NCBI RefSeq assembly: GCF_000378985.1
Contig: NZ_KB905372.1
Coordinates: 62,001-126,000 of the forward strand
Direction of reading: 5' to 3'
Length of the DNA: 64,000 nt
Source: Ensifer sp. BR816
GTDB taxonomy: Bacteria; Pseudomonadota; Alphaproteobacteria; Rhizobiales; Rhizobiaceae
The position numbers and the translations under genes were made by a program. Of the stretch, positions 16,101-24,700 are shown one piece after another (within the stretch, counting starts at the first letter, position 1; each line of letters begins with the position of its first letter). The notes beneath the pieces are model-generated. The model did no database searches. It worked only from the letters and a program-made list of their open reading frames with translations, and was not told where the DNA came from.

Positions 16101-16551
16101 GCTGCGTTTCTTTCTGTCCGGCCGCGCAGGAATGGTCGCGAAAGTCCCTACCGCTGTCAGCCTCATAATTGGCGGCGAGGAAATCCTCGTCCAGCCGGAT
16201 GAAGTGCTAGTGCGACCTGATGGCGTCCGCGCCGTGCGCCGCATCGGCACAGGTCACATGCGATCCACCGATGGCAAGGATGTTGCCGCCGCGGCGTTGA
16301 TCCTCGCGGTCAAGCAGGCCTTCCCCGGCGCCATTGCGGAGCTGGTCCACCTGTCGGACAGCGAAGCGCGTCCGCTATCCCTGTCGGACCGCGAACTATC
16401 GGGGCGCAGAGACAAGCTTGCAAAGTTTCTGGGCGAGATTCGCGCGGGGCGGTTTCCTGCCGCGGTTTCATCATTCACATGCCCGAACTGTCCCGCTTTC
16501 TTTATCTGCGGTTCGGCCCCGGAAGGGTCGCTCAAAAAAAAGTTTGCCTGA
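13150..16551 (+). CDS. ImmA/IrrE metallopeptidase - UvrD helicase - Fe-S nuclease-like fusion
   Basis: A 1,133-residue fusion. Residues 1-180 are an ImmA/IrrE zinc peptidase: AHEIGH (83-88) supplies the HExxH site, followed by QMDLFARELLLP. Residues about 195-850 are a UvrD-type helicase: Walker A AGPGTGKT (216-223), GTFHAFG (274-280), DEYQD (427-431), GDAKQSIYRFRGA (454-466), TIHGAKGLEFEAVH and VALSRAR. The C-terminal 270 residues resemble the AddB/Cas4 nuclease with the Fe-S cysteines retained (YESCPRRFFY, then CPNCPAFFIC), but where VxDxKTG is expected it reads RAVRRIGTGH, so the nuclease looks dead. It follows the sigma-like and HTH genes with a one-base gap and leads the ubiquitin-like genes. 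It could link signal-triggered proteolysis to DNA unwinding. Confidence 0.88.
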   Translation: MDSVELARQVAAELHAQLVESGADPWSPYDFVVTEAKRRGIDVEPTAAGAAVLNGGRATFIAADDLILHQNVGSSFERAFLVAHEIGHVELGDDPDDAPAPTIDPARAAEPSPVGIDRVVDYGRKQRREVQMDLFARELLLPRNVARALHIDQGLSASDIATKLGAPFDVVAQQLFDALLLPPVPPANEAAHVERRLNPLQAAAATHRGEAYLLEAGPGTGKTQTLVARVEGLLEEGVDPRRILLLTFSNKAAGEMAERIARKRPKAAAAMWIGTFHAFGLDIIRRFYAELGLPKDPRMMDRTEAVELLEEEFPRLRLSHYRNLYDPTQIIADMLVAVSRAKDEVVDADSYAALAGAMLSNAGDPEAREAAERAVEVARVYAAYEQLKRNAHCVDFGDLVALPVQLLENDPAIRATLQAQYDHVLVDEYQDVNRSSVRLLSAIRPDGRNLWVVGDAKQSIYRFRGASSFNMTRFGSQDFTGGKRGRLKRNYRSAPEITTSFSDFAIKMRAGDADSGLEAERGANGHEPELRTVRRAEEQQVALAEAIEELRREGHNYRDQAVLCTGNEKLSRIGQDLERLGVPVLFLGSLFERGEVKDLLALLSILVDRRAMGLVRIACWPDFAMSFADVAAVFAYLRATDSAPASWLQNIDSIPELSEAGRRALGNLSVALGGFGDATSPWTILAMLLLDRTQIAARLGASSDLGDRTRAVAIWQFLNFMRVQPAGRGLPVPRLLDRVRRLVRLGDDRDLRQLPAAAQHLDGVRLMTIHGAKGLEFEAVHILGLNSDTLPRTPQAPACPAPTGMITGAEGSALDAFRTGQAEEQECLFYVALSRARDRLFLYAPTEKSNGHNRPLSPFLDRLGTTLLRRPIVPARALPPAADAQGVELIIDGRLRFSGPQIALYESCPRRFFYTHVLQVGGRRTTTAFMQLHEAVRSVVGAVVASNLSLSERELQDRAEAAFVSQGLSDHGYRAEFLDLALAMLRFFLSGRAGMVAKVPTAVSLIIGGEEILVQPDEVLVRPDGVRAVRRIGTGHMRSTDGKDVAAAALILAVKQAFPGAIAELVHLSDSEARPLSLSDRELSGRRDKLAKFLGEIRAGRFPAAVSSFTCPNCPAFFICGSAPEGSLKKKFA

Positions 16552-16632
16552 CCTTACCGGTCGGCCAATGTCGCACCGATTGGATCCTTAGAGCCGCGGC
16601 GTCGCCACGGCGAGAACATAAGGAACCAATCT

Positions 16633-17388
16633 ATGACGACAACAGAGCTTCTTGATTATGACGATGTCGGAGACGCCCTGCGCGAAGGCCGGGCGCTTCG
16701 TCCGGCGCGTTGGTATCGCTTTCTCCTCGCTGAGGGCGATCTCAATTTTCAGCAGCGTCAGGTGAGCGATCCCGTGCCGCTGGGGCGCCAGGTGCTGGAG
16801 GCCGCATCTCTCGATCCTCGGCATGGCTACAGCCTCTTTGCGATCTTGCCCTCGGGCGATTTCGAGGATGTGCGCTTGAACGAAACCTTCGACCTGCGCG
16901 AGCGCGGGGCCGAGCGTTTCATTGCTTTCCAGTCGGATCGCGAATTCAAGCTGACCCTCAACGACGACGAACTGCGCTGGGGCAAGCCCGTTATTAGCGG
17001 CGCTGTCCTCTATGGCCTGGCTAAGCCGGGAGATAACGAGGCGGTCTTTCTTGAAATTCCGGGCGGTGAAGACCGCTTGATCGAACAGAACGAGCTGATT
17101 GACCTGACCGGCGCCGGCATCGATCGCTTCATCACTGCGCGCAAGCCGCCGGTGACCTTTGAAATCGTCGTCAACTCGCGTCTCCGCACGGTCGACGAAC
17201 GGACGGTCACGTTCGAGCAGGTCGTCCAGCTCGCGTTTCCGGGCCAGCATGAGCCGAATGTCGTCTTCTCGATGACCTATCGGCACGCCGCGTCAGCGCC
17301 CCATGCGGGCGAACTCGGGGCAGGCGGCTCCGTCGATGTCAAGAAGAAAGGCACGGTGTTTAATGTCACGCGCACTGTTCAATCGTAA
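16633..17388 (+). CDS. Multi-ubiquitin domain protein
   Basis: A 251-residue protein made of three tandem ubiquitin-like beta-grasp units: about 18-98, 99-168 (REFKLTLNDDELRWGKPVIS ... LIDLTGAGIDRFI) and 169-251. This matches the bacterial Multi-ubiquitin family. AAGGA precedes ATG 16633 by nine bases. The C terminus is FNVTRTVQS; there is no terminal Gly-Gly, so conjugation, if it happens, must use a different C-terminal chemistry, need processing, or not occur. The E1-like gene overlaps its 3' end by 26 bases. In related bacterial operons the protein is the presumed modifier or scaffold acted on by the ThiF enzyme. Confidence 0.88.
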   Translation: MTTTELLDYDDVGDALREGRALRPARWYRFLLAEGDLNFQQRQVSDPVPLGRQVLEAASLDPRHGYSLFAILPSGDFEDVRLNETFDLRERGAERFIAFQSDREFKLTLNDDELRWGKPVISGAVLYGLAKPGDNEAVFLEIPGGEDRLIEQNELIDLTGAGIDRFITARKPPVTFEIVVNSRLRTVDERTVTFEQVVQLAFPGQHEPNVVFSMTYRHAASAPHAGELGAGGSVDVKKKGTVFNVTRTVQS

Positions 17389-18535
17389 TCCGGACCTTAA
17401 GCGCCTGCTAGACGAAGGCTACTTCGTCCAGCAGCAGGGCGGCTATCTCGTTATGCGTGAGATTCCTTACGTCGATGAGCGCCGGCAGCCGCGCATCGGC
17501 ACGTTGATCTCCAGCCTCACGCTCGCGGGCGATCAAACCCGTACGCCCGACACGCATGTCATCCACTGGGATGGTGATTTCCCCTGCCATGCCGATGGCG
17601 TTCGAATTCAAGGGATTTCGCACGTGAGCGGCGCCTTCGACCTTGGCCATGGTCTGAAGGCAACGCACAGCTTCTCAAGCAAGCCGGAAGGCGGCTATGC
17701 GGACTATCACCATAAGATGACGAGCTACGCGAACATCATCGCAGGCCCCGCTGCAGTGCTGAAGCCCGGTTCGACCGCACGCACTTTTCGCGAGCCCGAA
17801 CAGGAGGAAGAGAGCGTGTTCAACTACGTCGAGACTGCCTCCGACCGCGTTGGTATCGGCGCGTTGACCGGACGGCTCGTCGGCGAACGCATCGCCATTA
17901 TCGGGCTCGGCGGCACGGGCGGCTACATTCTCGACCTTGTCGCGAAAACACCGGTTTGCGAAATCCGGATCTTCGACCGCGATGAGTTTCTGACTCACAA
18001 TGCCTTTCGCGCGCCAGGTGCTCCGAGCATGGACGAGCTCCGAGAAGCGCCCAAGAAGGTCGAATATCTCAAGCGCATTTATAGCCGCATGCACCGCAAC
18101 ATCGTGGAGAACGATGTCGCTCTGAACGCTGACAACCTCCACCTTCTCGACGGCGTGACCTTTGCGTTCCTTTCCCTTGATGCGGGTGAGGCTAAGCGGT
18201 CGATCGTGGAGAAGCTCGAGGCGATCGGCGCCGGGTTCATCGATGTCGGCATGGGGCTTGAGCTGGATGAAGGGTCGCTGGGCGGCATCCTGCGGGTGAC
18301 CGCCAGCACGCCCGAAAAGCGGGATCACGTGCCGCAGCGCATTTCCTTTGTGGGCGGCGGCGTCAAGGACATCTACGCCTCCAACATCCAGGTGGCCGAC
18401 CTCAACGCACTCAATGCCGTGCTCGCGGTGGTGAAGTGGAAGAAGATCCGCGGCTTCTATCGCGATCTCGACCAGGAACACCACTGCACCTACACGACCG
18501 ACGGCAACATGCTGATCAACGGAGACCTCGCATGA
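17363..18535 (+). CDS. E1-like ThiF-family adenylyltransferase with DUF6791-like N terminus
   Basis: A 390-residue protein starting MSRALFNRNPDLKRLLDEGY. Residues 1-150 resemble the DUF6791 region that accompanies multi-ubiquitin proteins and may be an E2-like or substrate-binding part. Residues about 165-390 are a ThiF/E1 adenylation domain: IAIIGLGGTGGYILD nucleotide loop, IRIFDRDEF, the arginine in THNAFR, and KKVEYLK. Cysteines are few (FPCHAD, TPVCEI, HHCTYT); none stands in a clear E1 catalytic-Cys loop. Proposed reaction: ATP-dependent activation of the multi-ubiquitin protein C terminus. The start overlaps the multi-ubiquitin gene and the stop overlaps the DUF6527 gene as ATGA, so the three are translationally coupled. 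Confidence 0.88.
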   Translation: MSRALFNRNPDLKRLLDEGYFVQQQGGYLVMREIPYVDERRQPRIGTLISSLTLAGDQTRTPDTHVIHWDGDFPCHADGVRIQGISHVSGAFDLGHGLKATHSFSSKPEGGYADYHHKMTSYANIIAGPAAVLKPGSTARTFREPEQEEESVFNYVETASDRVGIGALTGRLVGERIAIIGLGGTGGYILDLVAKTPVCEIRIFDRDEFLTHNAFRAPGAPSMDELREAPKKVEYLKRIYSRMHRNIVENDVALNADNLHLLDGVTFAFLSLDAGEAKRSIVEKLEAIGAGFIDVGMGLELDEGSLGGILRVTASTPEKRDHVPQRISFVGGGVKDIYASNIQVADLNALNAVLAVVKWKKIRGFYRDLDQEHHCTYTTDGNMLINGDLA

Positions 18536-18975
18536 TCCGGCACCAACGACTTGAGCACCGCTTCGTCGAACATATTCCCGAGCGCCTGCAGACTGGCGTC
18601 CTCTACGTGTCGATGGACTACGCGACGTCGGCCCACAGTTGTTGTTGCGGCTGCGGCGAGGAGGTAATCGTCCCCTTCACACCGACGGACTGGAAGATGA
18701 CATTCGACGGCGAAACCATCTCGCTTCGTCCGTCGATCGGCAATTGGACGCTGAAGTGCCGGTCACATTATGTGATCGATCGAAACAAGGTGATCGAAGC
18801 AGGCCCGTGGAGCGACGAGCAGGTAGAAGCAGAGCGCCGTCGCGATCGCGCCGCCAAGGAGCGTTTCTACGGCCAGTCGGCAAAGGCCGAACCTCCTGCC
18901 CATACCGCTCCAGCAACGGCCCAGGGCGGTATCTGGCAACGCATTTGGACGTGGATATCAGCGCCTAAGCAATAA
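18532..18975 (+). CDS. DUF6527 family protein
   Basis: A 147-residue protein starting at ATG 18532, overlapping the E1-like gene by four bases. It has a cysteine cluster HSCCCGCGEEV near residues 33-42 and LKCRSHYVI near 77-85, consistent with a metal-binding treble-clef or zinc-ribbon-like fold. The C-terminal 45 residues are charged then aromatic (IWQRIWTWISAPKQ). DUF6527 proteins regularly neighbour multi-ubiquitin and ThiF genes. Its biochemical role is not established; a transfer (E2-like or ligase-like) or deconjugation function is inferred from position only. Confidence 0.82.
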   Translation: MIRHQRLEHRFVEHIPERLQTGVLYVSMDYATSAHSCCCGCGEEVIVPFTPTDWKMTFDGETISLRPSIGNWTLKCRSHYVIDRNKVIEAGPWSDEQVEAERRRDRAAKERFYGQSAKAEPPAHTAPATAQGGIWQRIWTWISAPKQ

Positions 18976-19141
18976 ACCTGTGAGTTACATTGGGGCGCAA
19001 GCATATCGCGCCAAAGTGTACTTCCAAACCGTTGCTTGTACCTCGTAAGAAGGACCGTGCGGCCTCAAAAGCGCGCGTTCGAGCAGTCCGACGGCACAGC
19101 GAAACCGATTGGGAAACGGGTCGGTGAGGAAAGGAAACATC

Positions 19142-21796
19142 ATGACCACTGTAAGTCGGTCAACACTTGTCGTCCATGGCCGCCTCGCTATGCGGGAAGC
19201 CCGGCTTGCGGCGGCGCGCGACGGTCGTCACGGCCTCCAGATCATGTCTTTTGAGCAAGCCGCTGTGCGACTTGCAGGCGGTTTCGCCCGGCCGATTGAC
19301 GAGGAAAGCCTGCGCGCGGCAATCCAGGTGGTTTTGCCAGAAACGCCGATGGGCGAACTGGAAAGCATCAAGATGCTGCCGGGCATGATTGGCGCGGCGG
19401 CGGACACGCTGCACAAGGCATGGCGCGCAGGCATCGATCTGGCAGCTCGGGCAGGTGACCACCCGCGTCTCGCCGCCATCGGTGGACTGGAGGCTGCGGT
19501 CCTCGCGCAACTTCCAGAAGGAATGATGCGCCCAGTCGACATTGTCGCCGTTGCCAGCAGTCGTATTGCTCACGCACCGGCGATTTTCGGCGACCTCGAA
19601 ATCGTCGGTCTGACGGAACTGTCTCCGTGCTGGCGTCCGCTGGTCAAGCAGCTTGCCGAGTGCATCCCGGTGCTATGGACGGCCGGACCGCGCTCCGTTC
19701 CGGCCTGGCTCGGCGATTGCGGTGTCGCCGTCGCCGAGGGTAGGATCGAAGAGCCGGCTGTCCGTTCCATTAGTTGCGCGACCGCCTACCACGAAGCTAT
19801 CGAGGCGATGCGCTGGGCGCGTGCCATGCTCGCCGCAGGCATCTTGCCTTCCGAAATCGCCATCGCGACGGCTTCTCCGGCCGATTATGACGACCATTTC
19901 CTGGCCTTGCGCGCCGACGCCAATATCGACCTGCATTTCGTTCACGGCGTTCGCGCTGTCGCGACGCGCGAGGGACAGGCGGCTGCGGCACTTGCCGACA
20001 TCGTCGTGCGCGGGCTCACGCAATCACGTCTGCGCCGCTTGGCTTCGCTGTGTCGAGAATCGACGCCGCTGTCTGGTCTTCCCGACGGATGGCTGCGAGT
20101 GCTGCCGAGCGATGCGCCCTTATCGACATCTGCCGCGTGGAATCGTCTGCTCGCACGCCTCAAGCCGGATGATTGGCCCGATGGCACGGATCACGTATCA
20201 GCGTTGAGAGCGGTGGTTGAGTTATTGGCCAAGGGATCAGATGCCGCAAAGGAGATAGGCGAGGTTTTCCTCAAGGGCAGGGCGTTGTCCATCTGGCGCA
20301 AGGCGCTGCTTGCCGGGCCTGCCACGTCCGTTGACGCCACGCTTGATGCATTGAAGCAGGACGACGGGCTGGAGGCCTGCGTGTCGGTCGCGTGGATGCC
20401 GGCAAGCGCGCTTGCCGCATCGCCTCGACGCTTCGTTCGGCTGATCGGGCTCAATTCTTCGCGTTGGCCGCGCGGGATTGCTGAAGACAGGCTGATACCC
20501 GATCACATCATCCCGACTGGCGAGCTTGACCCTCTTCCCGTCAGCCTCGCCGATCGCAGGGATTTCGAAACGATCCTTGCGACCACCTCCCGTGAGGTAG
20601 TGCTTTCCCGCGCCCGTCGTGACAGCGACGGCCGTTTACTCGGCCGCAGCCCGTTGTTTGCCGCCTACGGCGATGAAGCCTATCTGCGCCGTAACGCAAT
20701 CCCTGAGCATGCCTTCAGCGAAACCGACCGACTGATGGCTCGCCCGCGGGAGTTTGCCGCTGATCCTCAGGCGATCGGCGCCCGCAGCTGCTGGCGGGAC
20801 TGGCGCACGACCGACATCACCGCTCACGATGGCCTCGTCCGGCCTGATCATCCGCTCATTCTCGCTATTCTCGCGCGGACCCAGTCGGCCAGTTCGCTGA
20901 AAACCCTGCTGCGCAGCCCGCTCGGTTTTCTTTGGCGCTACGCTTTCGGCTGGAAGTCGCCGCAAAGCAGCGCTGAACCGCTGGTGCTTGATGCGCTTGC
21001 GGCCGGCGATCTCATTCACCTGGTGCTTGATCGCGCATTGCGGGCTCTTGAAACGGTCAGCGGGCTGGCTTCCGCCAATGCGTCCGCCATCGAGAGAGCC
21101 GTGGCCGAGGCTGTAGACGCGGTCGCGATCGACTGGGAAAGCGAACGCCCCGTTCCCCCCAATGTCATATGGGGCCGAACACTTGCTGACGTGCGCCTTC
21201 TGGCTGGTCAGGCGCTTGCCTGTGGCGACGTGCATCTGCCGGGCAGCCGTTCCTATGGCGAAGTGCCCTTCGGTGGGTCAGAACCCAAGTCGACGGCACA
21301 GCTACCTTGGGATGCGACCTTGCCCGTGGCAATTCCGGACACGGGATTTTGCATCGCCGGCTACATCGATCGGCTCGATATTGCCGGCGACGGAAGCCGC
21401 GCGCTCGTTCGCGACTATAAGACTGGAAAGCCTCCCAAAGGCGAAATTCGGCTGAATGGCGGACGCGAACTCCAGCGCTGCCTCTACGCTTTCGCCGTGA
21501 AGGCGCTCTTGGGCGACCATGTCGCGATCAGCGCATCACTGCTTTATCCGCGCGAAGCGATCGACCTTCAGCTCGATGATCCAGAAGCCACGATGGCGGA
21601 AATCATCAAGCATCTGCGGGCGGCGCGAAGTGCGTTCGCGAGTGGCGCCGCTTTGCCAGGTCCGGATACGGGCAGCGATTATGACGATCTCGCTTTCGCC
21701 CTGCCGGCCAATGCCAGCGCCACCTACTGCAAACGCAAGCAAGCCGCCGCGACCGAGCGGCTTGGCGAAGTCGCTCAGGTCTGGGAGGCGGAATAA
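19142..21796 (+). CDS. AddB-like protein with active-looking PD-(D/E)XK nuclease
   Basis: An 884-residue protein starting MTTVSRSTLVV after an AGGAAAGGAAAC leader. The N-terminal two-thirds resemble AddB/RexB, but the Walker A loop is missing (VVHGRLAMREA), so it should not hydrolyse ATP. The C-terminal nuclease keeps its residues: AGYIDRLD (D743), RDYKTGK (D758, K760) and the LQRCLYA helix. The first Fe-S cysteine of AddB is replaced (LLRSPLGFLWRY), so an iron-sulfur cluster is unlikely. The gene lies 166 bases after the DUF6527 gene and overlaps the AddA-like gene by TAATG. It differs in length and context from the chromosomal RecBCD-type enzyme and is probably defence-specific. Confidence 0.82.
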   Translation: MTTVSRSTLVVHGRLAMREARLAAARDGRHGLQIMSFEQAAVRLAGGFARPIDEESLRAAIQVVLPETPMGELESIKMLPGMIGAAADTLHKAWRAGIDLAARAGDHPRLAAIGGLEAAVLAQLPEGMMRPVDIVAVASSRIAHAPAIFGDLEIVGLTELSPCWRPLVKQLAECIPVLWTAGPRSVPAWLGDCGVAVAEGRIEEPAVRSISCATAYHEAIEAMRWARAMLAAGILPSEIAIATASPADYDDHFLALRADANIDLHFVHGVRAVATREGQAAAALADIVVRGLTQSRLRRLASLCRESTPLSGLPDGWLRVLPSDAPLSTSAAWNRLLARLKPDDWPDGTDHVSALRAVVELLAKGSDAAKEIGEVFLKGRALSIWRKALLAGPATSVDATLDALKQDDGLEACVSVAWMPASALAASPRRFVRLIGLNSSRWPRGIAEDRLIPDHIIPTGELDPLPVSLADRRDFETILATTSREVVLSRARRDSDGRLLGRSPLFAAYGDEAYLRRNAIPEHAFSETDRLMARPREFAADPQAIGARSCWRDWRTTDITAHDGLVRPDHPLILAILARTQSASSLKTLLRSPLGFLWRYAFGWKSPQSSAEPLVLDALAAGDLIHLVLDRALRALETVSGLASANASAIERAVAEAVDAVAIDWESERPVPPNVIWGRTLADVRLLAGQALACGDVHLPGSRSYGEVPFGGSEPKSTAQLPWDATLPVAIPDTGFCIAGYIDRLDIAGDGSRALVRDYKTGKPPKGEIRLNGGRELQRCLYAFAVKALLGDHVAISASLLYPREAIDLQLDDPEATMAEIIKHLRAARSAFASGAALPGPDTGSDYDDLAFALPANASATYCKRKQAAATERLGEVAQVWEAE

Positions 21797-24700
21797 TGAA
21801 TACCATGCAAAGGATTCTCAAGGATGATGGCGCCCGGCACGATGCCATCAGCGGACACGACCGTTCGATCCTGGTTGAGGCCGGCGCCGGTTCGGGCAAG
21901 ACCGCGGTCATGGCGGGGCGCATCGCCGTCATGCTGGCGCAGGGTGTTGCACCGCGTGCTATTGCGGCCGTCACGTTCACGGAACTCGCCGCGAGTGAAC
22001 TCCTTTCTCGCGTACGGGACTTCGTCACCGATCTCGCCGCCGGTCGCATCGCGCCCGAACTCCGCGTCGGATTGCCGAACGGTCTGTCGCAAGCGCAACG
22101 CGATAATCTCATCATAGCGAGCGCAGCGATCGACGAGATCACCTGCTCGACCATCCACGGCTTCTGTCAGCGTCTGATCAAGCCCTACCCTGCCGAGGCG
22201 GATATCGATCCCGGCGCCACCGTCATGGACCGCAACCAGGCCGATCTCACCTTTCTCGAAATTGTCGATGAATGGCTCCGAGAACGCCTGTCGGGCGACC
22301 AGGGTGGGATCCTTGCCGAGATGGTGTTGCACAGTCCCGGCGAGACGGTTGCGCTCATGCACAAGATCGCCGAAGCGCTACGCCGGCGCAGGAGCCTCGT
22401 CGCGCCAGCGGTAACACCGCTGCCCGAGCATTTGCAGGCATTTCGGCAGGCGGCCGATGACCTCTCTGCCTTCCTGCGAGCCGCGGGCGTCGTCGAGCCG
22501 GAGACCGAGGTCTACGCGGCTCGCTTTTCCGAAATGGCCACGCGCTTGCCAACTGCAGCGAACGCATCAATGCCTGCAGGTCTCGTCGGATTATTGGTCT
22601 CACGCCCCCATTCCGATCTGTGCACCAAGGCCGGCGGCTTTTCATCCTACCGCAAGAAGGGCAAATGGGCAGCGGCGGCGAAGCAGGCGGGGCTTTCCAA
22701 GGCCGATGGCGACCGGCTGAATGATGCCGCAGAGGGCCTCTTTGATGCCTGCTGCGCAGCATGGACCGCCCTTCTTCAGGCCGCATCGAGCCAAGTACTC
22801 GCGGCGCTGATCGATGAGGCGCGGCCAATCCTGGAACGCTATCGAGAACACAAGCGCGCCAGCGCCCAGCTCGATTTCGACGACCTTATATACGCTGCCT
22901 GTGATCTGCTGCGCGATCACGAGGCGGTACGGCAGGCGCTTGGTCAGCGTTACGCCCGCGTCCTCGTCGACGAGTTTCAGGACACGGACCCCCTCCAGGC
23001 GGAAATCTTCTGGCGCTTGTGCGGCGATCCCGCGGACGACGTGCAGGATTGGACCAGCTTCCGAATTCGCCCCGGCGCGCTCTTCCTGGTCGGTGATCCG
23101 AAGCAGGCCATTTATCGCTTTCGCGGCGCGGACGTCGGTGCCTATGTTCAGGCGCGCGCGGCCTTCGCGGCCCAGGATGCGGACGGCCTGGTGTCTATCT
23201 CGACCAATTTCCGCTCTTGCGCCTCGATCCTCACATTCGTCAACAAGCGCTTCGAGGCGATTCTGTCAGCGGATGGACAGCCCGGCTTCACGGCGCTCGA
23301 TCCTTTTCACAATGATCGCGGCGAAGGCCTCTGCGTCGCCGCCCTCGATATCGCTGTCGCGGACGCAGACGGCAAGGCGAGTGCCGAACAGCAGCGTGAC
23401 GCGGAAGCTGATGCCGTGGCCGAGCTCTGCGCCCGGTTGATCGGCAGCCACCGCATCCTCGACCGAAAAAACGGTGAGGACCGGCCGTGCCAGCCTGGCG
23501 ATATCGCTCTCCTTGCCCCGACCGGCGCGGATCTGTGGCGCTATGAAGAAGCATTGGAGCGGCGGGGCATTCCAGTGGCGACGCAGGCTGGCAAAGGCCT
23601 CTTCCGCCGGCAGGAGGTTCAGGATCTGATTGCGCTGACCCGCGTTCTGGCCGATCGCCGCGACACCCTGGCATTAGGTGCGCTACTGCGCGGCCCACTT
23701 GTCGGGCTGAGCGAAGAAGAGCTGCTGGACATCAGCTGGACGCTGCCGCGCTCGGAGGATGAACCCGACCGGATTCCCCGTCTCGATCTTGGCGTCGATC
23801 CGGCGGCTATCGGCCATCTTGTAGCTGGCGACGTTATTCGAAAGCTCCAGGCGCTTCATCGGCGCAGCAACAGCACGACACCATACACGCTTCTCTCTCA
23901 GGCCATAGATGTATTGCGGGTGCGTCCTATCCTCCTCGAACGACACCGCGGCCAGGCCGAGCGCGCGCTCGCCAATGTCGATCTTTATCTCAATCTGTCG
24001 ACGAACTATGCGGTCCGCGGCTTGCGGGCATTCTCCGAGGCGATGACCGCGGCTTGGACCGACGAGGCCCGCGCCGTCGAGGGCCGGCCAGACGCTCAGG
24101 AAGAAGCCGTCGCGCTCTTCACAATGCACGCGGCCAAGGGCCTGGAATGGCCGATCGTCATTCCCATCAACACAATGACCGGCGTGATGCCGCCGGACAG
24201 CGCGGTGATCGACCGGCAGAACGATACGTTCTACTGCCCAATTCTCGGGGTCCCGCCGACCGGCTATGAGACCGCCCGGCAGGCAGAAAAGGACGAGCTC
24301 GACCGTGAACGCGTACGTCTCTGGTATGTCGCCGCGACGCGCGCCCGGGAGTTACTGGTTCTTCCGCGACTCGACGTGACGCCTTCGAAATCGGCGTGGA
24401 TCAGTCTCGTCGACTTGTCGATCGCAGCGCTCGCCGCGCTGGACGCGTCGCGCCTGCCGCCAGATCCCGTTGTGGTCGGTGGCGGCCCGAGCAACGACCA
24501 GACGCGCGAGGCCTTCGCCGCCGAGGCCGGCGCGATCGCCGATCGGCAAATGCGCTTGACATGGCTTGCGCCAAGCCGCGACGAGAATGCAGCCGGGGCG
24601 ATACTGCAGGAAGAGGAACCGGATATCTGGAGCGGATCAGACGAAGGTGCGCCGACCGACCTCGAAACACTCGCCTCCCCGCAGGGTGGTCGCGAGCGCG

